Positions 26,926 to 35,917 of a DNA stretch of 64,000 bases are shown one piece after another; position 1 is the stretch's first letter, and each line of letters begins with the position of its first letter. The notes below the pieces were generated by a model, which did no database searches, was not told the DNA's origin, and saw only the letters and a program-made list of their open reading frames with translations. Source of the DNA: an uncultured Duncaniella sp. (lineage in GTDB: Bacteria; Bacteroidota; Bacteroidia; Bacteroidales; Muribaculaceae); assembly GCA_910578515.1 (NCBI GenBank), contig CAJTQR010000002.1, positions 1-64,000 on the forward strand, in the 5' to 3' direction. Made by a program: the position numbers and the translations under genes.

Positions 26926-28386
26926 TTATACGTTCTCCTTTATGATTTCCATCACCACCTCACGGTCATCGAAATGATGCTTCACGCCTTTGATTTCCTG
27001 ATAGTCTTCATGACCTTTTCCGGCTATGAGTATGACCGAGCCTGGCTTGGCAAGGGTGCAAGCTGTGCGTATTGCCTGGCGGCGGTCGGTGATGTGGAGA
27101 GTGCGTGTGCGGGCTTCGGCGTCAAGTCCTTCTTCCATGTCGGCAAGGATATCTTCGGGCTCCTCGAAGCGGGGATTGTCGGAGGTGAGTATCACACGTT
27201 CACTTCTTGCAGCAGCCTCGCGCGCCATGATGGGGCGTTTACCCTTGTCGCGGTTACCGCCGGCACCAACCACAGTGATGATTTCCCCCTCCTTGCCTAT
27301 TACCTCGCGGATGGCGTTGAGGACATTGACCACTGCGTCGGGGGTATGGGCGTAGTCCACTATGGCAGTGTAGCCCTTGGGAGAGTGGAATGCCTGGAAA
27401 CGTCCGGCAACGGGTACGAGTTGCGATATGTGGCGGAGCACTTCTTCCTTGTCCCATCCGAGCAGAATGGAGGCACCATAAACGGCGGTGAGATTATAGG
27501 CATTGAATTTACCGGTGAAAAGGGTCTCTACCTCGTTGCCGTTGAGCGACAAGAGTGTTCCGTCGAGCCGCTGCTCCACTATCTTGCCTCTGAAGTCAGC
27601 CTCGCTGCGGAGCGAATAGCTGTAACGTTTGGCGCGGGTGTTCTGTAGCATCACATCGCCCACCTTGTCGTCAGCATTGGTGAGTGCGAATGCGGTTTGG
27701 GGAAGTATATCGAAAAATGATTTCTTAGCTTCGAGATAAGCTTCGAAAGTCTTATGATAGTCGAGATGGTCGCGGGTAAGGTTGGTGAATATGCCCCCGT
27801 CGAAGTGCAGACCGGCTATGCGGTACTGGGCAGCGGCGTGAGAGCTTACCTCCATAGCTGCATATTCGCATCCCGCTTCAACCATGCGGTGGAGCATTTC
27901 GTTGAGGGTGAGAGGGTCGGGAGTGGTGTGGTCGGTGGGATAAGGGGTTGTTTCCACATAGTTGCACACGGTGGAGAGCAGACCGGCTTTGTAGCCCATC
28001 AGACGTGCCATCTCATATATTAATGTGGCTGTGGTTGTTTTGCCGTTTGTACCGGTGACTCCTACCAGCTTCAGTTTGCGTGATGGATTGTCCCACCATT
28101 GTGAGGCTATGTATCCGAGTGCAATGGCGGTCGAGGGAACCACTATGTAGGTCACCATAGGTGAAAGTGTCTCGGGAAGATGCTCGCACACAATGGCGGT
28201 GGCACCTTTATCCTGCGCCATGGGTATGAATTTGTGCCCATCGACACTCACCCCTGGCACAGCCACGAAAAGTGTGCCGGCTTCCACATTGCGGGAGTCG
28301 GATGTGACGTGTGTGATTTCTTTATGGTCGTCGCCGATTATCTGCTCGATATCAAGCGGTGACAACAGCTCGTTTAATGCTTTCAT
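26926..28386 (-). CDS. murE: UDP-MurNAc-tripeptide synthetase (meso-DAP adding)
   Basis: The 486-residue Mur ligase adds the third amino acid of the stem peptide. It shows VTGTNGKTTTATLIYEM (ATP site, about 110-126), the carbamylated-lysine region, NLTRDHLDYH, and VDYAHTPDAVVNVL. SDNPRFEEPEDI carries the DNPR motif, which in known MurE proteins indicates meso-diaminopimelate rather than lysine. It sits 37 bases before mraY and 28 after ftsI. Confidence 0.97.
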   Translation of the reverse strand: MKALNELLSPLDIEQIIGDDHKEITHVTSDSRNVEAGTLFVAVPGVSVDGHKFIPMAQDKGATAIVCEHLPETLSPMVTYIVVPSTAIALGYIASQWWDNPSRKLKLVGVTGTNGKTTTATLIYEMARLMGYKAGLLSTVCNYVETTPYPTDHTTPDPLTLNEMLHRMVEAGCEYAAMEVSSHAAAQYRIAGLHFDGGIFTNLTRDHLDYHKTFEAYLEAKKSFFDILPQTAFALTNADDKVGDVMLQNTRAKRYSYSLRSEADFRGKIVEQRLDGTLLSLNGNEVETLFTGKFNAYNLTAVYGASILLGWDKEEVLRHISQLVPVAGRFQAFHSPKGYTAIVDYAHTPDAVVNVLNAIREVIGKEGEIITVVGAGGNRDKGKRPIMAREAAARSERVILTSDNPRFEEPEDILADMEEGLDAEARTRTLHITDRRQAIRTACTLAKPGSVILIAGKGHEDYQEIKGVKHHFDDREVVMEIIKENV

Positions 28387-28414
28387 ATTCAGTTGATACG
28401 GTTTTTAGTGTTGG

Positions 28415-30493
28415 TTAGTTGCCCAAGTGGAGAGTCACCTCTGTGCCGGTCGGAGCTTTGGTGCCGGGAGCTATTGATTGCGACTTCACATAGCCGGAGC
28501 CGGTGATTGATACATTGTAACCGGCGCGTTCAAGAGCCACGATAGCGTCGCGGATGCCATAGCCCTTCACGTTGGGGACGCCTCCGGTGGTGGCGTCGGG
28601 AGCTTTAAGTCCGCGGCGCGAGGGGAGTGAGAGCTCGGCGCGGAGGTTTTCATATTTCTTATTACCCGGGGTGGCGTAGAAGGTCGGTCCTGACGCTTCG
28701 GCTGAGGTCTCGTTATAGTCGGAACTGTTACCGAGCATCCCTCGGGAGTAGAGTTTGAGCGCTATGTTGCGGAGCACTTGACCGGAGGTGGTCGCTGCTC
28801 CGAAGAAGTTCTTGGTAGGATGGCAGGTGAGCACCACACATGAGTATTTGGGCGCCTCCACCGGGAAGAACCCGCAAAATGCCAGTCGCTTCTTGCCGGT
28901 ATTGTATGCGCCGTTTTCAATCATGTAGCAGGTGCCGGTCTTGCCCGCAATCTTCACAGTTTTGTTGCGGAGGAATTTGCCGGTACCGTGGTCGCCCCAC
29001 ACCACATTGGTGAGCATATCGCGCATTATCTTCGCTGTCTCCTTGGAACATGCCCGACCGTTGCCCATGTGCTCCACCGGAAGGATGGAATCCACCGTGC
29101 CGCGCAGCTCCTTCACCAGACGTGGACGCACAAATTCGCCGTCGTTGGCTATGGCGTTATAGATAGCGAGGGTGTAGAGCGGTGGTATTTCTGTGGCATA
29201 TCCGTAGCTCATACGCGAGAGGGCTATTCTACCTCCACGGTTGTTGGGTATACTGTCGAAACGCGGGGGAACTTCGCCAGCTATGCCGGTGTTCATCGGT
29301 TCAAGGAATCCGAGGCTTTTGACTCTTGAGTAGAAAGCGCCCGGTTTGTTGTCATATTCTTTGGTGATGATTCGCGCCATGCCGATGTTGGACGACTGCT
29401 CTATTACATCTCCTGCCCGTATGGATGTGGAGTGGTGAGCGTCGGTGATGGGACGTCCGCCGGCGTATGCCCAGCCGTTGCCGGTAGGGAGCACTTCGTC
29501 GAGGTCGGTTACTATGCCATCCTCTATTGCTATCATCATGGATAGGGTCTTGACTACCGAGCCGGGTTCGTAGCCCATCACGGCACGGTTGCGCGCCTCG
29601 ATATAGCCTTCGCCCCGTGGGTTGCGCTCAAGGTTCGATATGGCTTTGATGTCGCCGGTCTTCACATCCATCAGCACAGCCACGCCCCAGTCGGCGCCGC
29701 AGGTGTCAAGCACATTGTTGAGCTCGTTTTCCACTATATCCTGCATATTGATGTCGATGGTAGTCACTATGTCGCAGCCCGGTATGGCTGGCACGTCGGT
29801 CCAGTCGGTGATTTTCTTTGTGAGATTTATCATCTTGCTGTAACCGATTTTGCCATAGAGAAGTGAGTCGAGCGCCTTTTCCAGTCCGGATATACCATGT
29901 ATTTCTTTGCTTTCCGAAGTCTCGCCCACGCCACCGATGCTTCGGCGCGCCATATCCCCGTAAGGGTTGAAGCGGCGCATATATTTTTCAAACGTGAGTC
30001 CGTTGCGGTTGCGGTTCTTGATGCTGAAGAATGGCATGGTGCGCAGCAGTTCCATGTCGGAATGCGACAATCCGCTCATAAGTTTGTAGGCGCGCGGGCG
30101 CTTCCCTTTCTCCTTGTCGAGCGGAGCCAGCAGATGTTTGCGCCATTGTTCGGCAGTCTTGAGTGGGAAATGTTTCGCGAGGTCGGCTGAAAGATGCTCG
30201 ATGGTGTCGCGGAATAATTTCTCATTGAATTTTTCCGCGCGGTAGTCTATGCGGGCAGTGTAGAAGTTTAGGTTGGTGGCTAACACACTTCCGTCGGCCG
30301 CGAGGATATTTCCGCGACTCGGCACAATCACTTTGGTCTGCGAGAGCCATTCATTGGCTTTTGCATTCCATTTATCGGCATCTACGATAGTGGTGTCACA
30401 CAGTTTAATCACTATCTTCGCCGAGAACAGAAGTATCACCACCACGATGAATCCGTAGCGGAACAGGATATTGCTGCGATTGTCATTTTTCAT
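28415..30493 (-). CDS. ftsI: Septal class B penicillin-binding protein (FtsI/PBP3) with PASTA domain
   Basis: The 692-residue transpeptidase crosslinks septal peptidoglycan with FtsW. A short cytoplasmic N-terminus precedes one membrane helix (about 13-32). Then come the PBP dimerisation domain (SRGNILAADGSVLATNL) and the transpeptidase with S312-V-V-K315, the SSN triad at 367-369 and KTG at 518-520. A single PASTA domain closes the protein (about 635-692, VPNVKGYGIRDAIVALE). In Bacteroidetes such C-terminal PASTA tails on FtsI are common. All catalytic residues are present. Confidence 0.96.
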   Translation of the reverse strand: MKNDNRSNILFRYGFIVVVILLFSAKIVIKLCDTTIVDADKWNAKANEWLSQTKVIVPSRGNILAADGSVLATNLNFYTARIDYRAEKFNEKLFRDTIEHLSADLAKHFPLKTAEQWRKHLLAPLDKEKGKRPRAYKLMSGLSHSDMELLRTMPFFSIKNRNRNGLTFEKYMRRFNPYGDMARRSIGGVGETSESKEIHGISGLEKALDSLLYGKIGYSKMINLTKKITDWTDVPAIPGCDIVTTIDINMQDIVENELNNVLDTCGADWGVAVLMDVKTGDIKAISNLERNPRGEGYIEARNRAVMGYEPGSVVKTLSMMIAIEDGIVTDLDEVLPTGNGWAYAGGRPITDAHHSTSIRAGDVIEQSSNIGMARIITKEYDNKPGAFYSRVKSLGFLEPMNTGIAGEVPPRFDSIPNNRGGRIALSRMSYGYATEIPPLYTLAIYNAIANDGEFVRPRLVKELRGTVDSILPVEHMGNGRACSKETAKIMRDMLTNVVWGDHGTGKFLRNKTVKIAGKTGTCYMIENGAYNTGKKRLAFCGFFPVEAPKYSCVVLTCHPTKNFFGAATTSGQVLRNIALKLYSRGMLGNSSDYNETSAEASGPTFYATPGNKKYENLRAELSLPSRRGLKAPDATTGGVPNVKGYGIRDAIVALERAGYNVSITGSGYVKSQSIAPGTKAPTGTEVTLHLGN

Positions 30494-30523
30494 TGTCAGT
30501 GAAGCGAAGGGGTGATGAGTGTG

Positions 30524-30874
30524 TTATTTAGGAATTTTGTAAGGGGGTTGAGTCTGTACTTTCAGATTGAGGTGGAGTGAGTCGACCCTGTGCTGCATGG
30601 ATGTTTCCCTGATGCGTCCCATGAATGCGCTGCGCTCGCGGGCTTTCTCATTGGTCACTATCTCAAGTTTCCTTTCGAGCGAGGCTATCTTCTCCATATT
30701 GGTCTGGCAGGTATACTTGGTGGTGATATAAATCATTATCACAAGTATGGTGATTACTACCGGGAGCCAGTGGCGAGCGAAGAAGTCGCTTGATATCACC
30801 TGTCCTCTGAATAGCCTGACTATGAAGGAGGGTCGCTTGATTGATTTTGTATTGTTATCTTTTTTTGATGCCAT
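30524..30874 (-). CDS. ftsL: FtsL-like division protein
   Basis: The 116-residue bitopic protein has a basic cytoplasmic N-terminus, one membrane helix (about 36-52, WLPVVITILVIMIYITT), and a periplasmic coiled-coil (about 57-100, with MEKIASLERKLEIVTNEKAR). This is the FtsL/FtsL_2 arrangement, and its position between rsmH and ftsI supports the call. It would bridge FtsQ and FtsW/FtsI. Sequence alone is too divergent for certainty. Confidence 0.85.
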   Translation of the reverse strand: MASKKDNNTKSIKRPSFIVRLFRGQVISSDFFARHWLPVVITILVIMIYITTKYTCQTNMEKIASLERKLEIVTNEKARERSAFMGRIRETSMQHRVDSLHLNLKVQTQPPYKIPK

Positions 30875-30922
30875 TGTGGGGTGATGAGGAGATGAATGGG
30901 TGGGAGATTGGTTTTAGAGCCT

Positions 30923-31840
30923 TTAGAGTTTCACCGCTACCCTGAGTTTGGCGCTGCGTGAGCGTGGGTTGCGGTCTATTTCTTCCTCCGAGGGGACTAT
31001 CGGACGGTTGTTGAGCGCTTTGAGGGGCGCGGATGTGCGTCCGAAGAAGTCCTGTTCCACTTTGCCTGTGAAATTACCGGCTTTGATGAAATTTTTTACC
31101 AGTCGGTCCTCAAGGCTGTGGTAAGTAATCACCGCGAGGCGTCCGCCGGGCTTCAGCACTTTCAGCGCACCCTGCAGCAGTTCCTCGAGGGCGCCCATTT
31201 CATCATTGACCTCTATGCGGAGAGCCTGGAAGAGCTGCGCGAGTTCTTTTTTCTCTTTCCTCGGGTCAATGTGGGGCTTCACAGTCTCGATGAGTTGCCC
31301 TATGGTGTCAATGCGGGTGCCACCGTTGCGCGCTTTGACTATCGCGCGGGCTATGGCGCGGCTCTGCTTGAGCTCGCCGTAGATGTAGAAGATATCCGCG
31401 AGTTTCTCCTCGGGCAGTTCGTTGACAAGGTCGGCGGCCGAGCGTGAGGCCGAGCGGTTCATACGCATGTCAAGCGGTCCGTCAAACCTGAAGGAGAAGC
31501 CTCTCTCGGTGTCATCGAAGTGATGGAACGATACCCCGAGGTCGGCAAGTACACCGTCCACCTGCTCTGCGTCGTAGTAACGCATGAAGTTGGTGATGAA
31601 TCGGAAGTTGGAGAACACCATGGTGAATCTCTCATCCTTCATGGCACGCTTCACCGCATCTTCATCCTGGTCGAAGGAGTAGAGATGTCCCCCTGCAGCC
31701 GCATCCAGATGCTCCACGATGGCACGTGAATGACCGCCGCCGCCATACGTGGCGTCAACGTAAATGCCGTCGGGGCGGATGTCGAGTGCTTCGAGGCATT
31801 CCGGGAGCAGCGCGGGGATGTGGTATACTTCTTCTGACAT
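30923..31840 (-). CDS. rsmH: 16S rRNA (cytosine1402-N4)-methyltransferase
   Basis: The enzyme methylates C1402 in the 16S decoding centre. The 305-residue form begins MSEEVYHIPALLPEC, typical of the family; the frame extends 24 residues further up to 31912, but that part lies in the AT-rich promoter region. Motifs: DATYGGGGHSRAIVEHL (SAM motif I), LADLGVSFHHFDDTERGFSF, and ITYHSLEDRLVKNF. It is the first gene of the dcw cluster here; no mraZ precedes it. Confidence 0.97.
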   Translation of the reverse strand: MSEEVYHIPALLPECLEALDIRPDGIYVDATYGGGGHSRAIVEHLDAAAGGHLYSFDQDEDAVKRAMKDERFTMVFSNFRFITNFMRYYDAEQVDGVLADLGVSFHHFDDTERGFSFRFDGPLDMRMNRSASRSAADLVNELPEEKLADIFYIYGELKQSRAIARAIVKARNGGTRIDTIGQLIETVKPHIDPRKEKKELAQLFQALRIEVNDEMGALEELLQGALKVLKPGGRLAVITYHSLEDRLVKNFIKAGNFTGKVEQDFFGRTSAPLKALNNRPIVPSEEEIDRNPRSRSAKLRVAVKL

Positions 31841-31896
31841 AGGGATAGGGGTCAAGTTGTTAGTGGCTATTTTGGGTGTAAAATTACAAAAATTTA

Positions 31897-31904
31897 CAAA
31901 ACTA
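31897..31904 (-). promoter_or_regulatory. Possible -7 box (TAGTTTTG) of the dcw operon
   Basis: TAGTTTTG fits TAnnTTTG on the minus strand and would place the start near 31890, about 50 bases before rsmH. No well-spaced TTG is present at -33, so support is modest. The 177-base gap from the zupT stop is AT-rich and has no mraZ-like frame. Confidence 0.35.
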
Positions 31905-32017
31905 AACAGCATAAATCCAACACTTTTTTTGACAATTTATTAACATCGGGTTAAGATTCTGGATGTCAATCAGAAGATGATATTTACAAATGCAAACCCA
32001 CTGGACCTACTGTTGTG

Positions 32018-32818
32018 TCACACCACAAGCAGTGTGGCTGCCATTACAGCCATTCCCGCTATGACTCCTCCGAGGGCTATGTGATGGTGTCCGTAGCGCT
32101 CGGCGCTTGGCAGAAGTTCGTCGAATGAGATATAGACCATGATGCCCGACACGGCAGCCAGACACACTGCATTGACTGTCGGTGACCACCACGGCAGCAG
32201 GAACGCCATGCCCGCGAGGGCGCCTATCGGCTCGGCGAGACCTGAAAGGAGTGAGTAGAGAAACGCCTTGCTTCGTTTGCCCGTAGAGTGATAGATGGGG
32301 ACCGACACCGCTATCCCTTCAGGGATATTGTGTATGGCTATGGCTATGACAATGGGTAGCGCTACATCGAGCCCCTCCAATGCTGAGACGAATGTCGCCA
32401 TCCCCTCGGGGAAGTTGTGTATCCCGATGGCGAGTGCAAGCATTGTGCCGGTGCGTTTCAGATGATGGTTGCCGGGCTGTGAGAGCTCGCCCATCGAGTG
32501 CATCTCGTGAGGGTTCTCATCCTCCGGTACCAGCTTATCAATCAGCGCTATGAGTCCGATGCCGCCGAAAAAAGCCATAAGCACCACAGACTGCGCCCAG
32601 CGGTCGGTATAGCTCCCTTCAAGAGCCGAAAGCGCATGGGGCATAAGCTCCATGAACGATACGTAAACCATCACCCCGGCCGAGAGACCGAGGGCACCCG
32701 ATAGTATCCGAGTGTCAGTGCGGCGCGTGAAAAATGCCAACAGTGCTCCGATGCCGGTACTCAGTCCGGCAAACACTGTCAGCGCCAGCGCTAACCATAT
32801 ATTACTCGATGTTAACAT
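32018..32818 (-). CDS. zupT: ZIP family divalent metal transporter (ZupT-like)
   Basis: The 266-residue inner-membrane protein has eight predicted helices. The metal path signatures are HNFPEGMATF (about 134-143) and HNIPEGIAV (about 161-169), each with His and Glu ligands. It would import zinc and perhaps iron or manganese. The cytoplasmic loop between helices 3 and 4 is short and His-containing (HEMHSMGELSQPGNHH). It stands alone, with its own promoter to the right. Confidence 0.93.
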   Translation of the reverse strand: MLTSSNIWLALALTVFAGLSTGIGALLAFFTRRTDTRILSGALGLSAGVMVYVSFMELMPHALSALEGSYTDRWAQSVVLMAFFGGIGLIALIDKLVPEDENPHEMHSMGELSQPGNHHLKRTGTMLALAIGIHNFPEGMATFVSALEGLDVALPIVIAIAIHNIPEGIAVSVPIYHSTGKRSKAFLYSLLSGLAEPIGALAGMAFLLPWWSPTVNAVCLAAVSGIMVYISFDELLPSAERYGHHHIALGGVIAGMAVMAATLLVV

Positions 32819-32907
32819 AAATTTTCAACTAACACACCAACGCCTCGTGCCGCAAAAAAGTTCTGACAGATAATTTCCGCCATGTTTCCATACCTCCCGA
32901 GGAGATG

Positions 32908-32930
32908 CAAATATACGGATTTCTGTCCGT
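32908..32930 (-). promoter_or_regulatory. zupT promoter with inverted repeat in the spacer
   Basis: TATATTTG on the minus strand (32908-32915) fits the -7 box. Immediately upstream, ACGGA (32926-32930 on the plus as TCCGT) and its mirror at 32915-32919 form an inverted repeat with a 6-base centre. This lies in the spacer and could bind a metal regulator (inference). The -33 region has only a T-run. Confidence 0.5.
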
Positions 32931-32956
32931 AAAAACATAATTTCTTATTCTGTAAC

Positions 32957-32994
32957 AAACGCTGGAGCTACATGGTCATGCAGCTCCAGTGTTT
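32957..32994 (-). terminator. Hairpin resembling the DUF4842-gene terminator
   Basis: Arms 32957-32969 and 32982-32994 pair over 13 bp with one G-U; an inner CATG/CATG pairing continues the stem. Its core GGAGCTACAT..CATGCAGCTCC is nearly the same as the terminator core at 33493-33525. The tail on either strand is only moderately T-rich. It would end a short leftward transcript from the promoter copy at 33416-33467. Confidence 0.5.
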
Positions 32995-33072
32995 ATTATA
33001 ACGTAGTTGGAGGTCACTTGATGCGACATAGGGCGTTATAACGAGTGTTTGTGTAGGACAAAATAACATAAA

Positions 33073-33309
33073 TCATTCAATAGTAACAATAGCTTCGCCT
33101 ACTACATTTTCATAATAAAAATATGTTAAGATAAATGGTTCAAAATAATAGTCAATGTGGATATCATTGATGAAATATGTAGAGTCACTGATACGATGTC
33201 ATGAATTGACGCTATCTGTCGGGCAAAGTCTGCATGAATCAGACAAATGCCGACTAAGTTAAGTCACAAAGGCATGGGTGTCAATAAGTGGAATGCTGTA
33301 GATTGTCAT
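33073..33309 (-). pseudogene. Probable decayed short gene
   Basis: Read on the minus strand in one frame from an ATG at 33309, this gives a run with in-frame stops at 33268-33266 and 33201-33199. It then continues openly for 41 codons ending in YYENVVGEAIVTIE and a stop at 33075-33073. The final stretch alternates hydrophobic residues like a beta-strand protein and vaguely resembles the DUF3244 pattern; that link is tentative. A promoter copy lies about 100 bases upstream and a hairpin about 80 bases downstream. The rest of 32995-33415 is AT-rich and has no intact gene. An imperfect hairpin at 33218-33254 means a structured RNA is an alternative. Confidence 0.35.
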
Positions 33310-33415
33310 AATCAATAAGTATTAAGTATGAGGTCAGTTATATTAATAATTTAAGTTGATATCAGATTCTATTGTGGTAATCTTTCTGTTGAGACAGAAG
33401 TAATATTCAGGATAT

Positions 33416-33467
33416 TGCAAATTTACGACTAAATATTACCCCCCAAATTTTTAACCTATATTAACTA
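33416..33467 (-). promoter_or_regulatory. Promoter repeat copy A (TTTG-N18-TAAATTTG, G6 tract)
   Basis: On the minus strand TTTG (33444-33447) is followed after 18 bases by TAAATTTG (33418-33425). The spacer begins with six G. The whole 52 bases match copy B at 35957-36009 with three substitutions and one missing G. It points into the gene-poor stretch to the left. Confidence 0.7.
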
Positions 33468-33492
33468 ATCTTATCCGTCGGGACTAATAAAA

Positions 33493-33525
33493 ATCGGGAG
33501 CTACATATCACATGCGGCTCCCGAT
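33493..33525 (-). terminator. Intrinsic terminator of the DUF4842 lipoprotein gene
   Basis: ATCGGGAGC (33493-33501) pairs perfectly with 33517-33525. On the minus strand the stem is followed by TTTTTATTAG. It lies about 93 bases past the stop at 33618. Confidence 0.8.
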
Positions 33526-33617
33526 GATTACTTTATTTACTTTATTATTTGCTATTATAATTAATGCTCAAAATTTATTTGAGAATCGGCTGGTGATATT
33601 GACCTGCCGGTGTGTTT

Positions 33618-35846
33618 TTATCTCTGTGTCACTCTTTCGAGATTGCAGTGAGTTCCTGTACCGTCATACCATATAGTTTCCGGAGTTGTTACCCATTGTT
33701 GGAAATTGTAATAAACCTCGTCTATTGGATGCTTTTCCTTAGGCCAGTACCATTCATTGCCCACACATATCATTTGCGGGGCAAGATGGGTGCCATCTTT
33801 CTCAATAGGAGCGGTGACCTTACGGTTAATCTGCTCTTTGGTGAAGCTGGCTTTGGCGGTAGTTACTGAGGTGGGAGCTTCTGACCCATAGTTCTTATCG
33901 GGGTCAACCAATACCCAGAATCCACCCATATTGTCGGGCGATGTGCTGTCCCAGTCGCTGTTATTCTTGTGAGATGCGAGAGAGAAGTCTTTAGGCAGCG
34001 GAAGGGTGATGGGAGTTGCCTTGTAGGTAGCCTTTTCCCCTACATTTATAGGCGTAAGAGCTGACACACCAAACCAGCTGTGAAATTCCGGACCGATGAA
34101 ATGGGTACCTTCCTCACCATTGAGAGTCCCGTCATACATAAGGTAGACCGGAAGCGTACCTCCTGAGGCAAGCGGGGTGATGGTGGCATTGATGGTTTCC
34201 TGCAGGGCGCCTTGTTTTGATATCACATATTTGACAGAGAACACAACGTCGTTGAAGTCCCAGTCAAAGCTGCCCGCCAGGTCCTCGGTAGCTATAATCC
34301 ATTCGTAGGTTTCATCCTCTTCCGGCTCATCATCGTCCACCACAGGGATATCTGAGGGGGTATATGCGTCGTCAAATATGAATACCACATCATTCAGGTC
34401 AGGACCTCGCATTTTCCAATCCTCAAATGAGAAATAGGAATATGATTTCCCTCCGATATTAAGTGTTGTATAGGCTGCCTGGACGTAAGCGTCATCTTCG
34501 AACCCGGTGGGGAGTTCTGACCATTGCTTCCCGTATATATGTGACTGTTCTAAGCAGCGGAACTTGTCAAATGCTCCATCGGGAGTGCCGAATTGCTGGT
34601 TTCGGATAGCTTGTGAGAATACAATGTGATGCGTATAGTCCTCATAGTATCTTTTACCATCCTTTTCGTAATAGTAACAGGAGTTAGCCCAATCTTTGTT
34701 ACTTTCTTCTTTCAGTTCGAGACCTTCGGTTGATTCAAGCTTTTCTCTTTGGGGATTCAATGAATTCTTATCAGATACTTTCAGGTAGAAACCATATTTC
34801 ATACCCTCTTTGACGGTTAGAGTTATGCCTCTTGACCTTATTTTTTCAACAGCGTTGATGTCGTATGCCGTATTGCTATAACCATTCCATGCTGACCATT
34901 CAGACTCGTGATGGACTGTATAAGAGTGATAATGTCCTATATGATTATCCTCTGCATAATACTTGTTATAGTCATTAAGATTGTCATCCCACCCGTATGC
35001 TTTTATAGGGGTGTCTGTATTCTCTGTTATCATCATTTTATGTTTCTGACACTCCTTCCCTATTTCGGTGTTTTCTTTACACATGATGTACACATTCTCA
35101 TCCCATGGATTTTCAACTTTTCCATTGAGTAGATATTCCAATTCTCCTGATTTGGTATAATAGAGGTCCATCATGCAGTTCGAGTCCAGTTTGCCTTGCT
35201 CGTTCAGCCAATATACTCCAAGTGCATGATAGGATGAGGTGTCCCAATAGAGTGGATAAAATGTTAACGGCTTGCCGGTTCCTATGAAATAAAAGTTGGA
35301 TGTGATTGGCTTTCCGTTTACTTCACGTCCGATATTGTTCTCGTCTTCCTCAAGAGCGTTTATATAATCACTGATGGCAATAGGGGGATATGTCTTAGGT
35401 TGGTCAGTGATGGAAAAAGCAATGGGGTTCATCTCGGTGACAGGGTCGCCGAATGTGCGCGATGATGAGCTCGACAGGTTGACTGTAGAGCCTATAGGTG
35501 TGGTATAGTTACGATGATTTGCACGTACTGTCACTTCCTTCACCGACTTAGGTATGTCAAAAAGTATTTTCTGTTCCCCTTTTACCTGTGAATAATCGGC
35601 GAAAAGATAACGTTTGCCTTTGACCATGGCATAAACTTTTATGTCAGTTGGGGTTGAGGTCTGTACGGTCACCCAGCTCCTTTGCGCCATGTTCCAGTCA
35701 TGGTCGGAGTTGGGTATGCCAAACTGTTTGATGAATTCGCGGGTGTAGAGTTCGCTTTCTGGGACTTTGATGGTTTCAGCCACGCACGCGGATAGAAACA
35801 CTCCGGTCAGGGCTAAAAGCACAGCATGTTTAAATTGTAAATTCAT
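33618..35846 (-). CDS. DUF4842 (LruC-domain) surface lipoprotein
   Basis: The 742-residue protein has a lipoprotein signal (hydrophobic ALLALTGVFLSAC, Cys21). A region with FGIPNSDHDWNMAQRSWVTV follows, typical of Bacteroidales LruC/DUF4842 proteins. The DUF4842 core is near residues 515-700, with WIIATEDLAGSFDWDFNDVVF and acidic D-x-D-x-ND residues that may bind calcium. Such proteins are cell-surface or periplasmic and of unknown function. It is a single-gene unit with its own promoter (copy B) and terminator. Composition is AT-richer than the flanking housekeeping genes. Confidence 0.85.
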   Translation of the reverse strand: MNLQFKHAVLLALTGVFLSACVAETIKVPESELYTREFIKQFGIPNSDHDWNMAQRSWVTVQTSTPTDIKVYAMVKGKRYLFADYSQVKGEQKILFDIPKSVKEVTVRANHRNYTTPIGSTVNLSSSSSRTFGDPVTEMNPIAFSITDQPKTYPPIAISDYINALEEDENNIGREVNGKPITSNFYFIGTGKPLTFYPLYWDTSSYHALGVYWLNEQGKLDSNCMMDLYYTKSGELEYLLNGKVENPWDENVYIMCKENTEIGKECQKHKMMITENTDTPIKAYGWDDNLNDYNKYYAEDNHIGHYHSYTVHHESEWSAWNGYSNTAYDINAVEKIRSRGITLTVKEGMKYGFYLKVSDKNSLNPQREKLESTEGLELKEESNKDWANSCYYYEKDGKRYYEDYTHHIVFSQAIRNQQFGTPDGAFDKFRCLEQSHIYGKQWSELPTGFEDDAYVQAAYTTLNIGGKSYSYFSFEDWKMRGPDLNDVVFIFDDAYTPSDIPVVDDDEPEEDETYEWIIATEDLAGSFDWDFNDVVFSVKYVISKQGALQETINATITPLASGGTLPVYLMYDGTLNGEEGTHFIGPEFHSWFGVSALTPINVGEKATYKATPITLPLPKDFSLASHKNNSDWDSTSPDNMGGFWVLVDPDKNYGSEAPTSVTTAKASFTKEQINRKVTAPIEKDGTHLAPQMICVGNEWYWPKEKHPIDEVYYNFQQWVTTPETIWYDGTGTHCNLERVTQR

Positions 35847-35917
35847 AATGATGGTTTAATCTTAACTATAAAAAGTTAGGAGCTTAATGTAGGTTTGGAT
35901 ATGTGAAAATTTAAAGG

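Noticed and set aside
26974..27648. 224-codon open frame on the plus strand
   Set aside because: Antisense to murE; the same compositional artefact.
31841..31912. 24-residue N-terminal extension of rsmH
   Set aside because: It runs through the AT-rich promoter region and is not seen in family members, which begin at the MSEEVYH equivalent.
33001..33415. Possible tRNA or CRISPR in the long gene-poor stretch
   Set aside because: No cloverleaf, CCA end or regularly spaced repeats are visible; only single hairpins and a stop-ridden frame.
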